Source: an uncultured Lachnospiraceae bacterium
GTDB taxonomy: Bacteria > Bacillota > Clostridia > Lachnospirales > Lachnospiraceae
Assembly: GCA_944383835.1 (NCBI GenBank)
Contig: CALWRE010000214.1
Location: forward strand, 1-41,077
Length of the DNA stretch: 41,077 bases
Reading direction: 5' to 3'
Positions 33,390 through 41,077 of this stretch are shown in pieces. The notes beneath the pieces are model-generated. The model did not search any database and was not told where the DNA came from. It saw nothing but the letters and a program-made list of their open reading frames with translations. The first letter of the stretch is position 1. Every line of letters starts with the position of its first letter. The translations under genes and the position numbers were made by a program.

Positions 33390-34772
33390 ATGGACGGAAA
33401 GAAACGGGCTAGCAGGAGACTGGCAGACTGGATTGAAGGCTTTGGGACGGATGGCCCTGTGAATGCGAGGCTGAAAAAAGAGGTGCGGGGACGCATCCTG
33501 GATTTAGTCAGTGCCGCGGCCGCCGGCTGGAAAGTGAATCCTGTGTACAACAAAGCGGCGGAGGAGATGATTTCCTCCTATGCGGGGACGGGAAAGAGCA
33601 CTGGTTTTTTTGAGGGCTTTCGTCTGCCGGCTCCGATGGCTGCCTATATGAATGCATCTTATGGTCACGGGGCGGATCTGGACGACGGCCATCGGACGGC
33701 CAACGGGCATCCCGGCGTAGTCGTTATCCCCGCCGTGTTAGCTTTGGCAGAGGAAATTCTCCCCACGGCAGATGAGGTGGAGAAAGCGATTGCTGTGGGT
33801 TATGAGGTCTATGTCCGTCTCTCTAACGCGGTTCAGCCGGAGCTTTTAATGCGGGGCTTTCATGGCACTGGCGTCGTTGGGACGGTGGCGGCCGCCGCAG
33901 CGTGTGCCAAGCTTCTGGGATTCGGGGCAGAAAAAATCCATGATGCGATAAGTTTGGGGGCTATACAGGCGGCAGGACTATTTGAAGTGTCGGAGAGCGG
34001 ACAGATGACAAAGCCAATCAATCCGGCCGGTGCTGCCAGAAGCGGGATGGAGGCGGCCCTCCTTGCTCGGTCGGGGATAGATGCCCCCTCGGATCCTCTG
34101 GAAGGAAAGAAGGGATTCTTTCGTGCCTTTGCCGGTGCTGGTCGGTCGGAGGCATTGGATATCCGGGAAGGCGACGAATTAAAGATTTATTCCTGTTATA
34201 TCAAGATGAGTCCGGCTTGCCGCCATGTTCATCCCTGTATTGATGCAGGCTGTGCACTGCGAAAAAAACGGAAGGTGCGGGCGGAGGAAATCGAAGAGAT
34301 TGTGATCGAGACCTATCCTAACGCGATCTTTGTGACAGGAAATATCGCGGAACCCAAGAACTCAGACGAGGCAAAGTTCAGTATGCGCTATGCTTTGGCT
34401 ATGGCATTGCAGGAAGGGCGGTACTCTTTTATGCAGCTTGCGGCGGCCTCTTCCATGGATGAGGAGACCAGAGCCCTGATTCGGAAAATGCGGATTATAT
34501 CGGATCCTTCTTTTGAGAATAAAGAAAAAAGTATCCGAGGCTGCCGTGTAACCATCCATTATTTGGATGGGGAGAAAGCAGAGACTACTGTTTTGATTCC
34601 CAAGGGAGATGCGGAAAATCCTCTCGGGGAGAAGGAACGCAGGGAAAAGTTTCACGACTGCCTGGACGGCATTTTTTCGGACGGCAGGCAGCAGGCAATC
34701 TATGACAGCATATTTGCGGAGGATTTCCAGGCGTTTCGGCTGTCTGCCCTTATGAAAAGAGAAAAGGTGTAA
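33390..34772 (+). CDS. MmgE/PrpD family protein
   Basis: The protein has 460 residues with the conserved family motifs HGADLDDGH (93-101) and NGHPG (105-109), then GFHGTGVVGT (about 166-175) and SPACRHVHPCIDA. Known members are 2-methylcitrate dehydratase, cis-aconitate decarboxylase and iminodisuccinate epimerase, all acting on small di- or tricarboxylic acids without metal. The start at 33390 has GAGGTG upstream; a longer frame overlaps the dehydrogenase gene. Together with two aconitase-like enzymes downstream it points to a polycarboxylate intermediate. Confidence 0.88.
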   Translation: MDGKKRASRRLADWIEGFGTDGPVNARLKKEVRGRILDLVSAAAAGWKVNPVYNKAAEEMISSYAGTGKSTGFFEGFRLPAPMAAYMNASYGHGADLDDGHRTANGHPGVVVIPAVLALAEEILPTADEVEKAIAVGYEVYVRLSNAVQPELLMRGFHGTGVVGTVAAAAACAKLLGFGAEKIHDAISLGAIQAAGLFEVSESGQMTKPINPAGAARSGMEAALLARSGIDAPSDPLEGKKGFFRAFAGAGRSEALDIREGDELKIYSCYIKMSPACRHVHPCIDAGCALRKKRKVRAEEIEEIVIETYPNAIFVTGNIAEPKNSDEAKFSMRYALAMALQEGRYSFMQLAAASSMDEETRALIRKMRIISDPSFENKEKSIRGCRVTIHYLDGEKAETTVLIPKGDAENPLGEKERREKFHDCLDGIFSDGRQQAIYDSIFAEDFQAFRLSALMKREKV

Positions 34773-34777
34773 AAGCA

Positions 34778-35743
34778 ATGGAAAAATTAGTGGTTATCGG
34801 ACCCTATACGGATTCTATGAAAAAAGCCTTGGCGAGACATTTGCCTGACGGGATTCAGATGGAGTATATCACTTCTTATGAGGAATATGAGAAGCTTTCG
34901 GATGCGGATTATCTGATCTTGCGTACCTTGCGGCTGGACCAGCAGCACGTCGAAGGACTTGCAAAGGCTAGGCTGATCCAGAGATGGGGAGCCGGATACG
35001 ATACGGTGGATTTGGAGGCAGCGGGAAAGAAGAATATCCCTGTTGCCGTGGCCGCAGGAGTGAACGCAAGATCGGTAGCCGAGCTTACCTTGGTGTTTAT
35101 GCTGGCTCTGCGCCGCAATCTGATCCCCCAGGCGGAGGCGTTTCGCCGGGGAGAGAACCGAAGGACGGAACTGGCGGCTTCTTCCCGCTGCATCTGCGGC
35201 GAGACGGTTGGTATTTTGGGAATGGGGAGTATCGGACGACTGGTGGCAGAGCTTACAAAGGCTCTGGGAGCCCATGTCCTGTATTATGATGTGATTCGGA
35301 TGGAGGAAGAAAAGGAAAAAGAATTGGGTTATCGCTATGGTTCCCTGGATGAGGTGCTATCCGAAGCAGATATTGTGACCCTGCATCTGCCTCTTTTGGA
35401 GAGCACTAAAGGGTTGATTGGAAAAGAGGCCTTGAATCGGATGAAGGAGGGGGCTGTTCTGATCAACGCAGCCAGACAAGAACTGGTTCAGGAAGAAGAA
35501 TTGGCCCAGGCCCTGAAGGAAGGGCGGCTATCCGGAGCGGGGCTTGACGAGATTGCAGAGCCCTTTGCGCAGAGTCCCTTTGTAGGACTTGACAATGTGA
35601 TCTGCACGCCCCATATCGGGGGGAGTACGGTGGATATCGACGATGCCATGGCGCAGGTGTGCATGGAGCATATCGAGACGATTCGGGCCGGGAAAAAGCT
35701 TGCCTCTCCGTCTCTGGTAAACGGTTCCTATTTGACTTTATAG
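34778..35743 (+). CDS. D-isomer-specific 2-hydroxyacid dehydrogenase 2
   Basis: The protein has 321 residues, close to the phosphoglycerate/hydroxypyruvate dehydrogenase core length. Rossmann motif GILGMGSIGRLVAEL (about 146-160), catalytic Arg region NAARQELV, acidic GAGLDEIAEPF and His in TPHIGGST are all present. The substrate is unknown. It begins 5 nt after the MmgE/PrpD gene with AAAAGG upstream. The cluster thus holds two different dehydrogenases of this family. Confidence 0.88.
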   Translation: MEKLVVIGPYTDSMKKALARHLPDGIQMEYITSYEEYEKLSDADYLILRTLRLDQQHVEGLAKARLIQRWGAGYDTVDLEAAGKKNIPVAVAAGVNARSVAELTLVFMLALRRNLIPQAEAFRRGENRRTELAASSRCICGETVGILGMGSIGRLVAELTKALGAHVLYYDVIRMEEEKEKELGYRYGSLDEVLSEADIVTLHLPLLESTKGLIGKEALNRMKEGAVLINAARQELVQEEELAQALKEGRLSGAGLDEIAEPFAQSPFVGLDNVICTPHIGGSTVDIDDAMAQVCMEHIETIRAGKKLASPSLVNGSYLTL

Positions 35744-35780
35744 AGATATGACAGAAGGATGAAAGTGGGAGGATGAAAAA

Positions 35781-36482
35781 ATGTCAGTTGGATTTCGTGT
35801 GTTTACAAAGAGGAAAATGCCGGATAAAGAGGTGATGGAAGGATTTCGCAGCCTGCCGGCGGCCAATGTGGCCGATGTAATGGGGCGCTCCTGCGCGATG
35901 AGCAGCGAGATCCATACGATGCTGCCCCATACCGATGCGATTCTGGTGGGGCCTGCCCTGACGGTCCGTGCCAGACCCGGCGATAACCTGATGATTCATA
36001 AGGCCCTCAATCTGGCTGAAGAAGGAGATGTGATCGTAATTTCCAACGAGGGCGACCGTTCTCAGTCCCTTTTGGGGGCGATCATCGTCGCCTATGCAAG
36101 GAGCAAAAAAATCGGCGGAATCATCGCAGACGGCCCGATCCGCGATGTGGATGAAATTGCGTCCTTGGGGGTGCCGGTATACGCTACCGGTTCCACACCG
36201 GGAGGCCCGTATAAGGAAGGGCCGGGAGAAGTCAATACCCCTATCTCCTGCGGAGGCGTCAGCGTAAATCCTGGAGATATTATCCTGGCGGACAGCGACG
36301 GCGTCATTGTCATTCCGAGAAAGGATGCTGCGGCTGTCCTGAACGAAGCCCAGGAATTTGCCAAGACCGATGCCGCCAAGATGCAGGCAGCCTTGGAAGG
36401 CCGGGCAAAGCGCGGCTGGGTGGATGAAAAGCTGGCAGAGAAAAAATGCGAGATCATCGACGGCTGCTACGAGGATCTGTGA
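35781..36482 (+). CDS. RraA-type aldolase (4-hydroxy-4-methyl-2-oxoglutarate aldolase family)
   Basis: The protein has 233 residues. Family motifs are AANVADVMGR (about 28-37), GGIIADGPIRDVDEI (about 112-126, including the substrate-binding Arg and metal-site Asp) and a GDIILADSDGVIVIP stretch (about 173-187). Characterised members cleave 2-oxo-4-hydroxy dicarboxylates to pyruvate with Mg2+ and often decarboxylate oxaloacetate. The RraA name, from an RNase E inhibitor, should not be read as RNA regulation here. GGGAGG precedes the ATG. The stop overlaps the following gene start (TGATG). Confidence 0.88.
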   Translation: MSVGFRVFTKRKMPDKEVMEGFRSLPAANVADVMGRSCAMSSEIHTMLPHTDAILVGPALTVRARPGDNLMIHKALNLAEEGDVIVISNEGDRSQSLLGAIIVAYARSKKIGGIIADGPIRDVDEIASLGVPVYATGSTPGGPYKEGPGEVNTPISCGGVSVNPGDIILADSDGVIVIPRKDAAAVLNEAQEFAKTDAAKMQAALEGRAKRGWVDEKLAEKKCEIIDGCYEDL

Positions 36483-37732
36483 TGGCCGGAGGAAAGACGG
36501 TGGCGGAGAAAATATTGTCCGCCCACAGTGGAAACGATGTGTATGCCGGTGATATCTGCTTTTGCGAGATTGACCGGATGATGGCTCACGACGCCAACGG
36601 GCCCATGGCTGTGCAGGCTTTCCGCAATATGGGAGGGAAGAAGGTCTGTGATCCGCGTAAGATTTTCTTTATTATGGATCACGCCTGCCCGGCTCCCTAT
36701 GAGAGAGCGGCCAATCTGCAGAAGATGCTGCGGGATTTCGCAGCGGAACAGGGGATCGCCTTTTATGAAGCGGGAGAAGGAGTCTGCCATCAACTGATGA
36801 TCGAAAGAGGCCATGCCCATGCCGGCGAGCTGATTTTGGGAACGGATTCCCATACCTGTACCTATGGGGCGGTGGGAGCCTTTGCCACGGGAGTAGGGGC
36901 CACCGATATGGGAGCCTCCATGCTGACCGGCCGCAACTGGTTCAAAGTGCCGGAGACAATCAAGGTGGTGCTGAAAGGCGCGTTAATGCCGGGATGCTCC
37001 GCCAAGGATATCATTCTTACGGTAATCGGCCGGATTGGGGCGGCGGGAGCGAACTATAAGAGCGTGGAATTCTACGGAGAGTATCTGGATCGCTGTCCTT
37101 TAGCTGACCGTATGACGATCGCAAATATGGTAGTAGAAATGGGAGGCAAATGCGGGTTCCTCTGCTTTAGCGGGATGGAGCCGAAGGCCGACCCGGATGC
37201 GGTATATGCGGCCGAGTGGGAAATCAATCTGGAAGAGGTGGTTCCTTGCGTGGCAAAACCGCATATGGTGGACAATTATGCCCCTGTAACAGAGGTGGAG
37301 GGAACCAAAATCGATGTGGCCTTTTTGGGAAGCTGTACAAACGGCAGGATTGAGGATCTGCGGATTGCTGCCCGGATGCTTAAAGGCCGCCATGTGGCCC
37401 CTGGCGTGCGGCTGATTGTAACGCCGGCCTCTCGGGAGGTAATGCTTTTGGCGATGCGGGAAGGGATCGCGGAGGAACTGATGCAGGCGGGGGCCATATT
37501 TTTTACCCAGGGCTGCGGAGTCTGCGTCGGAACCCACGGGGGAGTGCCGGCAGATGGAGAAGTCGCTCTGTCTACGGCCAATCGGAATTTCAAAGGACGG
37601 ATGGGAAACAGCAAAGCTTTTATCTATCTGGCGTCGCCGGAGACTGTGGCTGCCTCGGTTCTCACCGGCGTGATCACAGACCCGCGGCAGCTAGGAGGCG
37701 TAAATGAGAGGGAAAGTAATCAAATACGGTGA
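36482..37732 (+). CDS. aconitase/3-isopropylmalate dehydratase-like large subunit 1
   Basis: The protein has 416 residues. The [4Fe-4S] ligands are all present: Cys285 in GSCTNGR, and Cys345 and Cys348 in GCGVCVG. Typical LeuC/homoaconitase motifs IMDHACPAP and GTDSHTCTYGAVGAFATGVG are visible. With the small subunit that follows (29-nt overlap) it should form a hydro-lyase that moves a hydroxyl group on a di- or tricarboxylic acid. The substrate may be homocitrate-, isopropylmalate-, dimethylmalate- or citramalate-like. No leuA or leuB is nearby, so leucine synthesis is unlikely to be the role. Confidence 0.9.
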   Translation: MAGGKTVAEKILSAHSGNDVYAGDICFCEIDRMMAHDANGPMAVQAFRNMGGKKVCDPRKIFFIMDHACPAPYERAANLQKMLRDFAAEQGIAFYEAGEGVCHQLMIERGHAHAGELILGTDSHTCTYGAVGAFATGVGATDMGASMLTGRNWFKVPETIKVVLKGALMPGCSAKDIILTVIGRIGAAGANYKSVEFYGEYLDRCPLADRMTIANMVVEMGGKCGFLCFSGMEPKADPDAVYAAEWEINLEEVVPCVAKPHMVDNYAPVTEVEGTKIDVAFLGSCTNGRIEDLRIAARMLKGRHVAPGVRLIVTPASREVMLLAMREGIAEELMQAGAIFFTQGCGVCVGTHGGVPADGEVALSTANRNFKGRMGNSKAFIYLASPETVAASVLTGVITDPRQLGGVNERESNQIR

Positions 37733-38183
37733 TAATGTCAGCACGGACGCTATCATTGCAGGTAAATATACAAAGACATTGAAGGTACAGGACCTGGCCG
37801 ACCATGCCATGGAGGATCTGGATCCGGATTTTCATGAGAAGGTGAAGACCCGCCGAATCATTGCGGCGGGCACCTATTTTGGCTGCGGCTCTTCCAGAGA
37901 GCAGGCGCCCACCGCCCTGAAGGCGGCGGGGATAGAGTGCATCCTGGCAAAGGAATTTGCCCGCATCTTTTACCGCAACGCCATCAATGTAGGGCTTTGC
38001 GTGGCCCAGTGCGATACGTCCCGTATTGGGGAAGAAGATGAGATTGAATTTTCGCCGGGAGACCGGTGCGTGAAAAACCATACGACGAAAGAAGAGATCC
38101 CTGTGGCCAAGATGCCTGAAATTATGGTAGATATCCTGGCTGCGGGAGGGGTCGTGCCTTATTATCGAAGTAGACAGGAGTGA
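37704..38183 (+). CDS. aconitase/3-isopropylmalate dehydratase-like small subunit 1
   Basis: The protein has 159 residues of the swivel-domain type. The active-site loop GCGSSREQA (about 60-68) has both serines and the Arg expected from aconitase. The substrate-loop region is IIAGKYTKTLKVQDLADHA (about 17-35). It overlaps the large subunit gene by 29 nt, which supports a stoichiometric pair. It differs clearly from the second small subunit in both loops. Confidence 0.9.
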   Translation: MRGKVIKYGDNVSTDAIIAGKYTKTLKVQDLADHAMEDLDPDFHEKVKTRRIIAAGTYFGCGSSREQAPTALKAAGIECILAKEFARIFYRNAINVGLCVAQCDTSRIGEEDEIEFSPGDRCVKNHTTKEEIPVAKMPEIMVDILAAGGVVPYYRSRQE

Positions 38184-38191
38184 TCGAGAAG

Positions 38192-39469
38192 ATGGGAATG
38201 GGAAAGACCTTTGCAGAAAAGATTCTCAGCAGGAAAGCAGGAAGGGAAGTACGGGCCGGCGATATTGTGGTGGTAAGTCCGGATTATTGCATCAGCCATG
38301 AAAATTCGGCCTCCATCTGCACCACCTTTTCTTCTTTGACGGATCGGGTCTGGGATCCGTCGAAAATCGTAATTACCCTGGATCATACCGTGCCAGCCCC
38401 GGCGCCGGAATATGCCAACGGCCATGCCGTGATCCGCCGCTTTGCAAAAGAGCAGGGCCTTTGCCATTTCTACGATCTGAACTGCCATGGGGGAATCTGT
38501 CATCAGATTATCTGCCAGGAGGGATACAGCGCTCCGGGGCGGCTGATTGTGGGCGCAGATTCTCATACCTGTACGGCTGGGGCCCTGGGAGCCTTTGCTA
38601 CCGGCATCGGGCGCAGCGAGATGGCCTCCGTCTGGGCCTGCGGGGAGATTTGGCTGAAGGTGCCGGAAACCATAAGGGTCTATGTGACGGGAAGGTTAAA
38701 GCCCGGCGTATGCGCCAAGGATTTTATTTTGTATCTGGCAGGACTTTTGGGAGCGGGCGGAGCCGGTTATAAGTGCCTGGAATTTGATGGGCCGGGGATC
38801 GGCCGGATGACGGTGGCAGACCGCATGACTCTCTGCAATATGGGAATTGAGATGGATGCCAAGGCAGCTGTCTGCCGTCCCGACGAAAAGACAGAAAAGT
38901 ATCTGCAGGAGGCGGGGGCCTCGGATTATACCGCTATATGGGCGGATGAGGACGCTGTCTATAAAAGAACTCTGGAGATCGATCTGGCCGATATTGTCCC
39001 CGCTGTGGCAAAGCCCAGCCGGGTGGACAATTATGCTCCGGCAAGGGAGGTCCAGGGAGAGGAAATCGATCAGGCCTTTATAGGAGCCTGCACCAACGGA
39101 AGAATAGAGGACTTGCGGGCGGCGGCGGCCGTGCTGGCCGGCCGACAGGTGGCGGTGCGCACCATTATCATGCCGGCGTCCTGCAAGGTTTTGGAGCAAG
39201 CGCTGGCGGAGGGTTTGATCCAAACCTTTGTGGCGGCGGGATGCACCGTGATGCCGCCGGGATGCGGCCCCTGCGTCGGAGCTTCCGGGGGTGTGCTGGG
39301 AGATGGGGAATGCTGCATTTCCACATCCAACCGCAATTTTGTCGGGCGGATGGGAAGCCGCAGGAGTCGTGTGTATCTGGCAAGCCCCATTACAGTGGCG
39401 GCCTCCGCCTTAGAGGGAGAGATAAGCTGCTGGGAATCGGAAGAACAGAACGGCACGGAGGACTTTTGA
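38192..39469 (+). CDS. aconitase/3-isopropylmalate dehydratase-like large subunit 2
   Basis: The protein has 425 residues. The cluster ligands are Cys300 in GACTNGR, and Cys358 and Cys361 in GCGPCVG. LDHTVPAPAPE, HGGICHQ and GADSHTCTAGALGAFATGIG are present. It is a paralogue, not a copy, of the 36482-37732 product. The start is uncertain: 38192 has AGGAG 12 nt upstream, 38198 has GAGAAG 6 nt upstream, and a GTG at 38180 is in frame. The stop overlaps the following small-subunit start (TGATG). Confidence 0.88.
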   Translation: MGMGKTFAEKILSRKAGREVRAGDIVVVSPDYCISHENSASICTTFSSLTDRVWDPSKIVITLDHTVPAPAPEYANGHAVIRRFAKEQGLCHFYDLNCHGGICHQIICQEGYSAPGRLIVGADSHTCTAGALGAFATGIGRSEMASVWACGEIWLKVPETIRVYVTGRLKPGVCAKDFILYLAGLLGAGGAGYKCLEFDGPGIGRMTVADRMTLCNMGIEMDAKAAVCRPDEKTEKYLQEAGASDYTAIWADEDAVYKRTLEIDLADIVPAVAKPSRVDNYAPAREVQGEEIDQAFIGACTNGRIEDLRAAAAVLAGRQVAVRTIIMPASCKVLEQALAEGLIQTFVAAGCTVMPPGCGPCVGASGGVLGDGECCISTSNRNFVGRMGSRRSRVYLASPITVAASALEGEISCWESEEQNGTEDF

Positions 39470-39990
39470 TGGACAGAAGAGAAGAAATACGCGGAAGAGC
39501 CTGGAAATACGGCGACGATGTGAATACGGATGTGATCTACCCAGGGCGTTACACCTACAAGCTGCTAACCGATGAGGAGGCAGCCTCCCATGCCCTGGAG
39601 GATCTGGATCCGGATTTTGGAAAGAAAATGCGTAAAGGGGATATCTTAGTCGGCGGCTGGAATTGGGGCGTGGGCTCAGCTAGGGAGCAGGCGGTCAAAT
39701 GCCTGAAATTTAAAGGAGTGGGGGCTATCCTGGCAAAAAGCTTCGCCCGTATCTATTTCCGCAACTGTTTAAATGAAGGACTATTTGCCATAGCCTGTCC
39801 GGAGGCGGTGGACGCCATTCAGGATGGAGAGGAAATATCCATTGATTTTGAAAAAGGCAGAGTTGTGACGCCGGCAGGGGAATTTCCCTTTGAAAAATAT
39901 CCGGCCTATGTGATGGGGCTGGTGGAGGCCGGCGGCATTATCCCCTATACGAAGGAGAAATTGAAAAACCGCAGGGAGGAGAGAGCATAG
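39469..39990 (+). CDS. aconitase/3-isopropylmalate dehydratase-like small subunit 2
   Basis: The protein has 173 residues. The swivel-domain active-site loop reads GVGSAREQA (about 68-76): the first Ser and the Arg are kept but the second Ser of the usual GSSRE is Ala. The substrate loop is VIYPGRYTYKLLTDEEAASH (about 22-41). These differences from small subunit 1 predict a different substrate for the second enzyme. The start overlaps the large-subunit stop, and LarA follows after 2 nt. Confidence 0.9.
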   Translation: MDRREEIRGRAWKYGDDVNTDVIYPGRYTYKLLTDEEAASHALEDLDPDFGKKMRKGDILVGGWNWGVGSAREQAVKCLKFKGVGAILAKSFARIYFRNCLNEGLFAIACPEAVDAIQDGEEISIDFEKGRVVTPAGEFPFEKYPAYVMGLVEAGGIIPYTKEKLKNRREERA

Positions 39991-39992
39991 AG

Positions 39993-41077
39993 ATGAAATG
40001 CACAAAAATTCAGATTCCTGTGGGGAGGGAGATGGTCTGCGCCGAGGTGCCGGAACCGGTGTCGGTTATCCGTCCCCAGGAAATTCCTGGGGCAGCGGAC
40101 GCTGGAATAGAGATAGAACGGGCCCTTGCAAATCCCATCGGCAGCCCCAGGCTTTGCGAGCTTGCCAGGGGAAAGAAGTCGGCGGCCATTGTGGTCAACG
40201 ATATCACCAGACCCTATCCGGGCGGGTTGATGGTGGAAGGACTGGCAAAGGAACTCCATTTGGCTGGTCTTTCGGATGATCGTATTTTTCTGGTGGTGGC
40301 CTATGGACATCATCGGTTTAATACCGAAGAAGAGCTGCGGGAAATGTTCGGCGAGGAGGTGGTAAGGCGTTTCCGGATTGTCCACCATGACGCGATGGAT
40401 GCGGATAAGCTGGTGACGGTGGGACGCACTTCGGCTGGAATCGATGTGGAAATCAACCGGGACTTTGCGCAGGCTGAGGTAAAGATTCTCACCGGCTGCA
40501 TCACGCCCCATCAGCTTGCCGGGTATTCCGGTGGGCGTAAAAGCGTTCTTCCCGGTATTTCCGGGATGAAAACCCTGAAAAAGCATCACTCTTTCCCGAT
40601 TCGACCGGAAACCACCTCCCTGGGATGGCTCCAGGGCAATCCCTTCCACGAACAGTCTCTGGAGGCGGCTCGGATTGCCGGCGTGGATTTTATATTAAAC
40701 TCCGTGGATAATTATAAGAAAGAAGTGGTTCGGTGCGTGGCAGGGGAATTAAATGAGGCCCATTTGGAGGGAGTAAAGCTCTGCCGCGAGATCTGGGGCG
40801 TTCATATGCCCCAAAAACCGGATGTGGTGATCGTAAGTCCCGGTGGGTATCCCAGGGATTTTGATCTGCATCAGTCGCAGAAGGCAGTGGGCTGCGCGGA
40901 GGTGCTGTGCCGTGAGGGAGGTACCATCATCCTGTGTGCTGAAAGGCAGGATGGTATCTGCCGTTCGGTAAAGGTGCTGCAGGAGCCGTCCTCCCCGGAG
41001 GCAGTGATTGAGACTTTTCGCCGGGAGGGGTACACTCCCTATGCAAACAGCAAAGCCTATATGTGGGCGCGGGCCAT
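39993..41077 (+). CDS. LarA-family nickel-dependent 2-hydroxyacid racemase (3' end outside window)
   Basis: About 361 codons are present before the window ends, so the C-terminus is missing. LarA motifs are clear: VNDITRPYP (68-76), GHHR (105-108), TPHQLAGYSGGRKSVLPGI with His173 and Lys183, and LKKHH (195-199). These correspond to the LarA residues that hold the nickel-pincer cofactor and shuttle protons. Members racemise or epimerise 2-hydroxyacids such as lactate, malate, 2-hydroxyglutarate or phenyllactate. Beside two D-specific dehydrogenases, it may convert an L-hydroxyacid to the D form. No larB, larC or larE cofactor genes are visible in the window. GGGAGGAGAG precedes the ATG. Confidence 0.9.
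   Translation, partial: MKCTKIQIPVGREMVCAEVPEPVSVIRPQEIPGAADAGIEIERALANPIGSPRLCELARGKKSAAIVVNDITRPYPGGLMVEGLAKELHLAGLSDDRIFLVVAYGHHRFNTEEELREMFGEEVVRRFRIVHHDAMDADKLVTVGRTSAGIDVEINRDFAQAEVKILTGCITPHQLAGYSGGRKSVLPGISGMKTLKKHHSFPIRPETTSLGWLQGNPFHEQSLEAARIAGVDFILNSVDNYKKEVVRCVAGELNEAHLEGVKLCREIWGVHMPQKPDVVIVSPGGYPRDFDLHQSQKAVGCAEVLCREGGTIILCAERQDGICRSVKVLQEPSSPEAVIETFRREGYTPYANSKAYMWARA

Noticed and set aside
35781..36482. RNase E inhibitor RraA
   Set aside because: The fold is shared, but the metal and substrate motifs and the hydroxyacid neighbours fit the aldolase branch.
36482..39990. Leucine biosynthesis leuC/leuD genes
   Set aside because: No leuA, leuB or ilv genes are nearby, there are two unlike pairs, and the setting is a PTS catabolic cluster.

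Overview
The window looks like a chromosomal segment of a gut-type anaerobic Clostridia species, most likely Lachnospiraceae. The basis is GC-rich coding sequence with AT-rich promoters, a DUF4317 protein, a Tyr T-box leader, a long-form hibernation factor, a glycyl-radical enzyme with its activase, a BMP-type nucleoside ABC importer and a mannose/sorbose-family PTS. I see no phage, transposase, plasmid, tRNA, rRNA or CRISPR signature. Species-level placement is not possible from the sequence alone.

Layout. (1) 89-9219, plus strand, housekeeping: a TetM/EF-G-like GTPase fused to a YacP/Rae1-type nuclease domain, a DUF4317 protein, a secreted SH3b-NlpC/P60 peptidoglycan hydrolase, trpS, a dCMP/cytidine deaminase-family gene, and tyrS behind a T-box. 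About 200 nt of densely palindromic DNA, bounded by a 23-nt direct repeat, lies between the T-box terminator and tyrS. (2) 9322-16260, minus strand: a LytTR response regulator, an ADP-ribosylglycohydrolase, a soluble histidine kinase and two ABC exporter half-transporters in one apparent operon, followed by a coiled-coil gene with 21-bp repeats. (3) 16407-18279, minus strand: hpf and uridine phosphorylase, separated by an AT-rich spacer with three perfect DnaA boxes. (4) 18466-27989, plus strand: a YczE/YitT-like membrane protein, a complete BMP-family nucleoside importer with a translationally coupled esterase, then a GntR/FCD regulator with YjjI and YjjW. (5) 28297-41077, plus strand: a 15-gene catabolic cluster running off the window, with PTS EIIA-B-C-D, a small membrane protein, a class II aldolase, two D-2-hydroxyacid dehydrogenases, an MmgE/PrpD protein, an RraA-type aldolase, two complete aconitase/isopropylmalate-dehydratase-like enzymes and a LarA-type nickel racemase.

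How they work together. Uridine phosphorylase and the BMP importer diverge from a shared promoter region and probably form a nucleoside salvage unit. YjjI-YjjW adjoins it, echoing the yjjI-yjjW/deo neighbourhood of E. coli. The PTS cluster has no internal terminator that I can see and combines sugar phosphorylation and aldol cleavage with hydroxyacid racemisation, oxidation, dehydration/hydration and a second aldol-type cleavage. This is the best candidate in the window for an undescribed pathway; its substrate cannot be read from the sequence.
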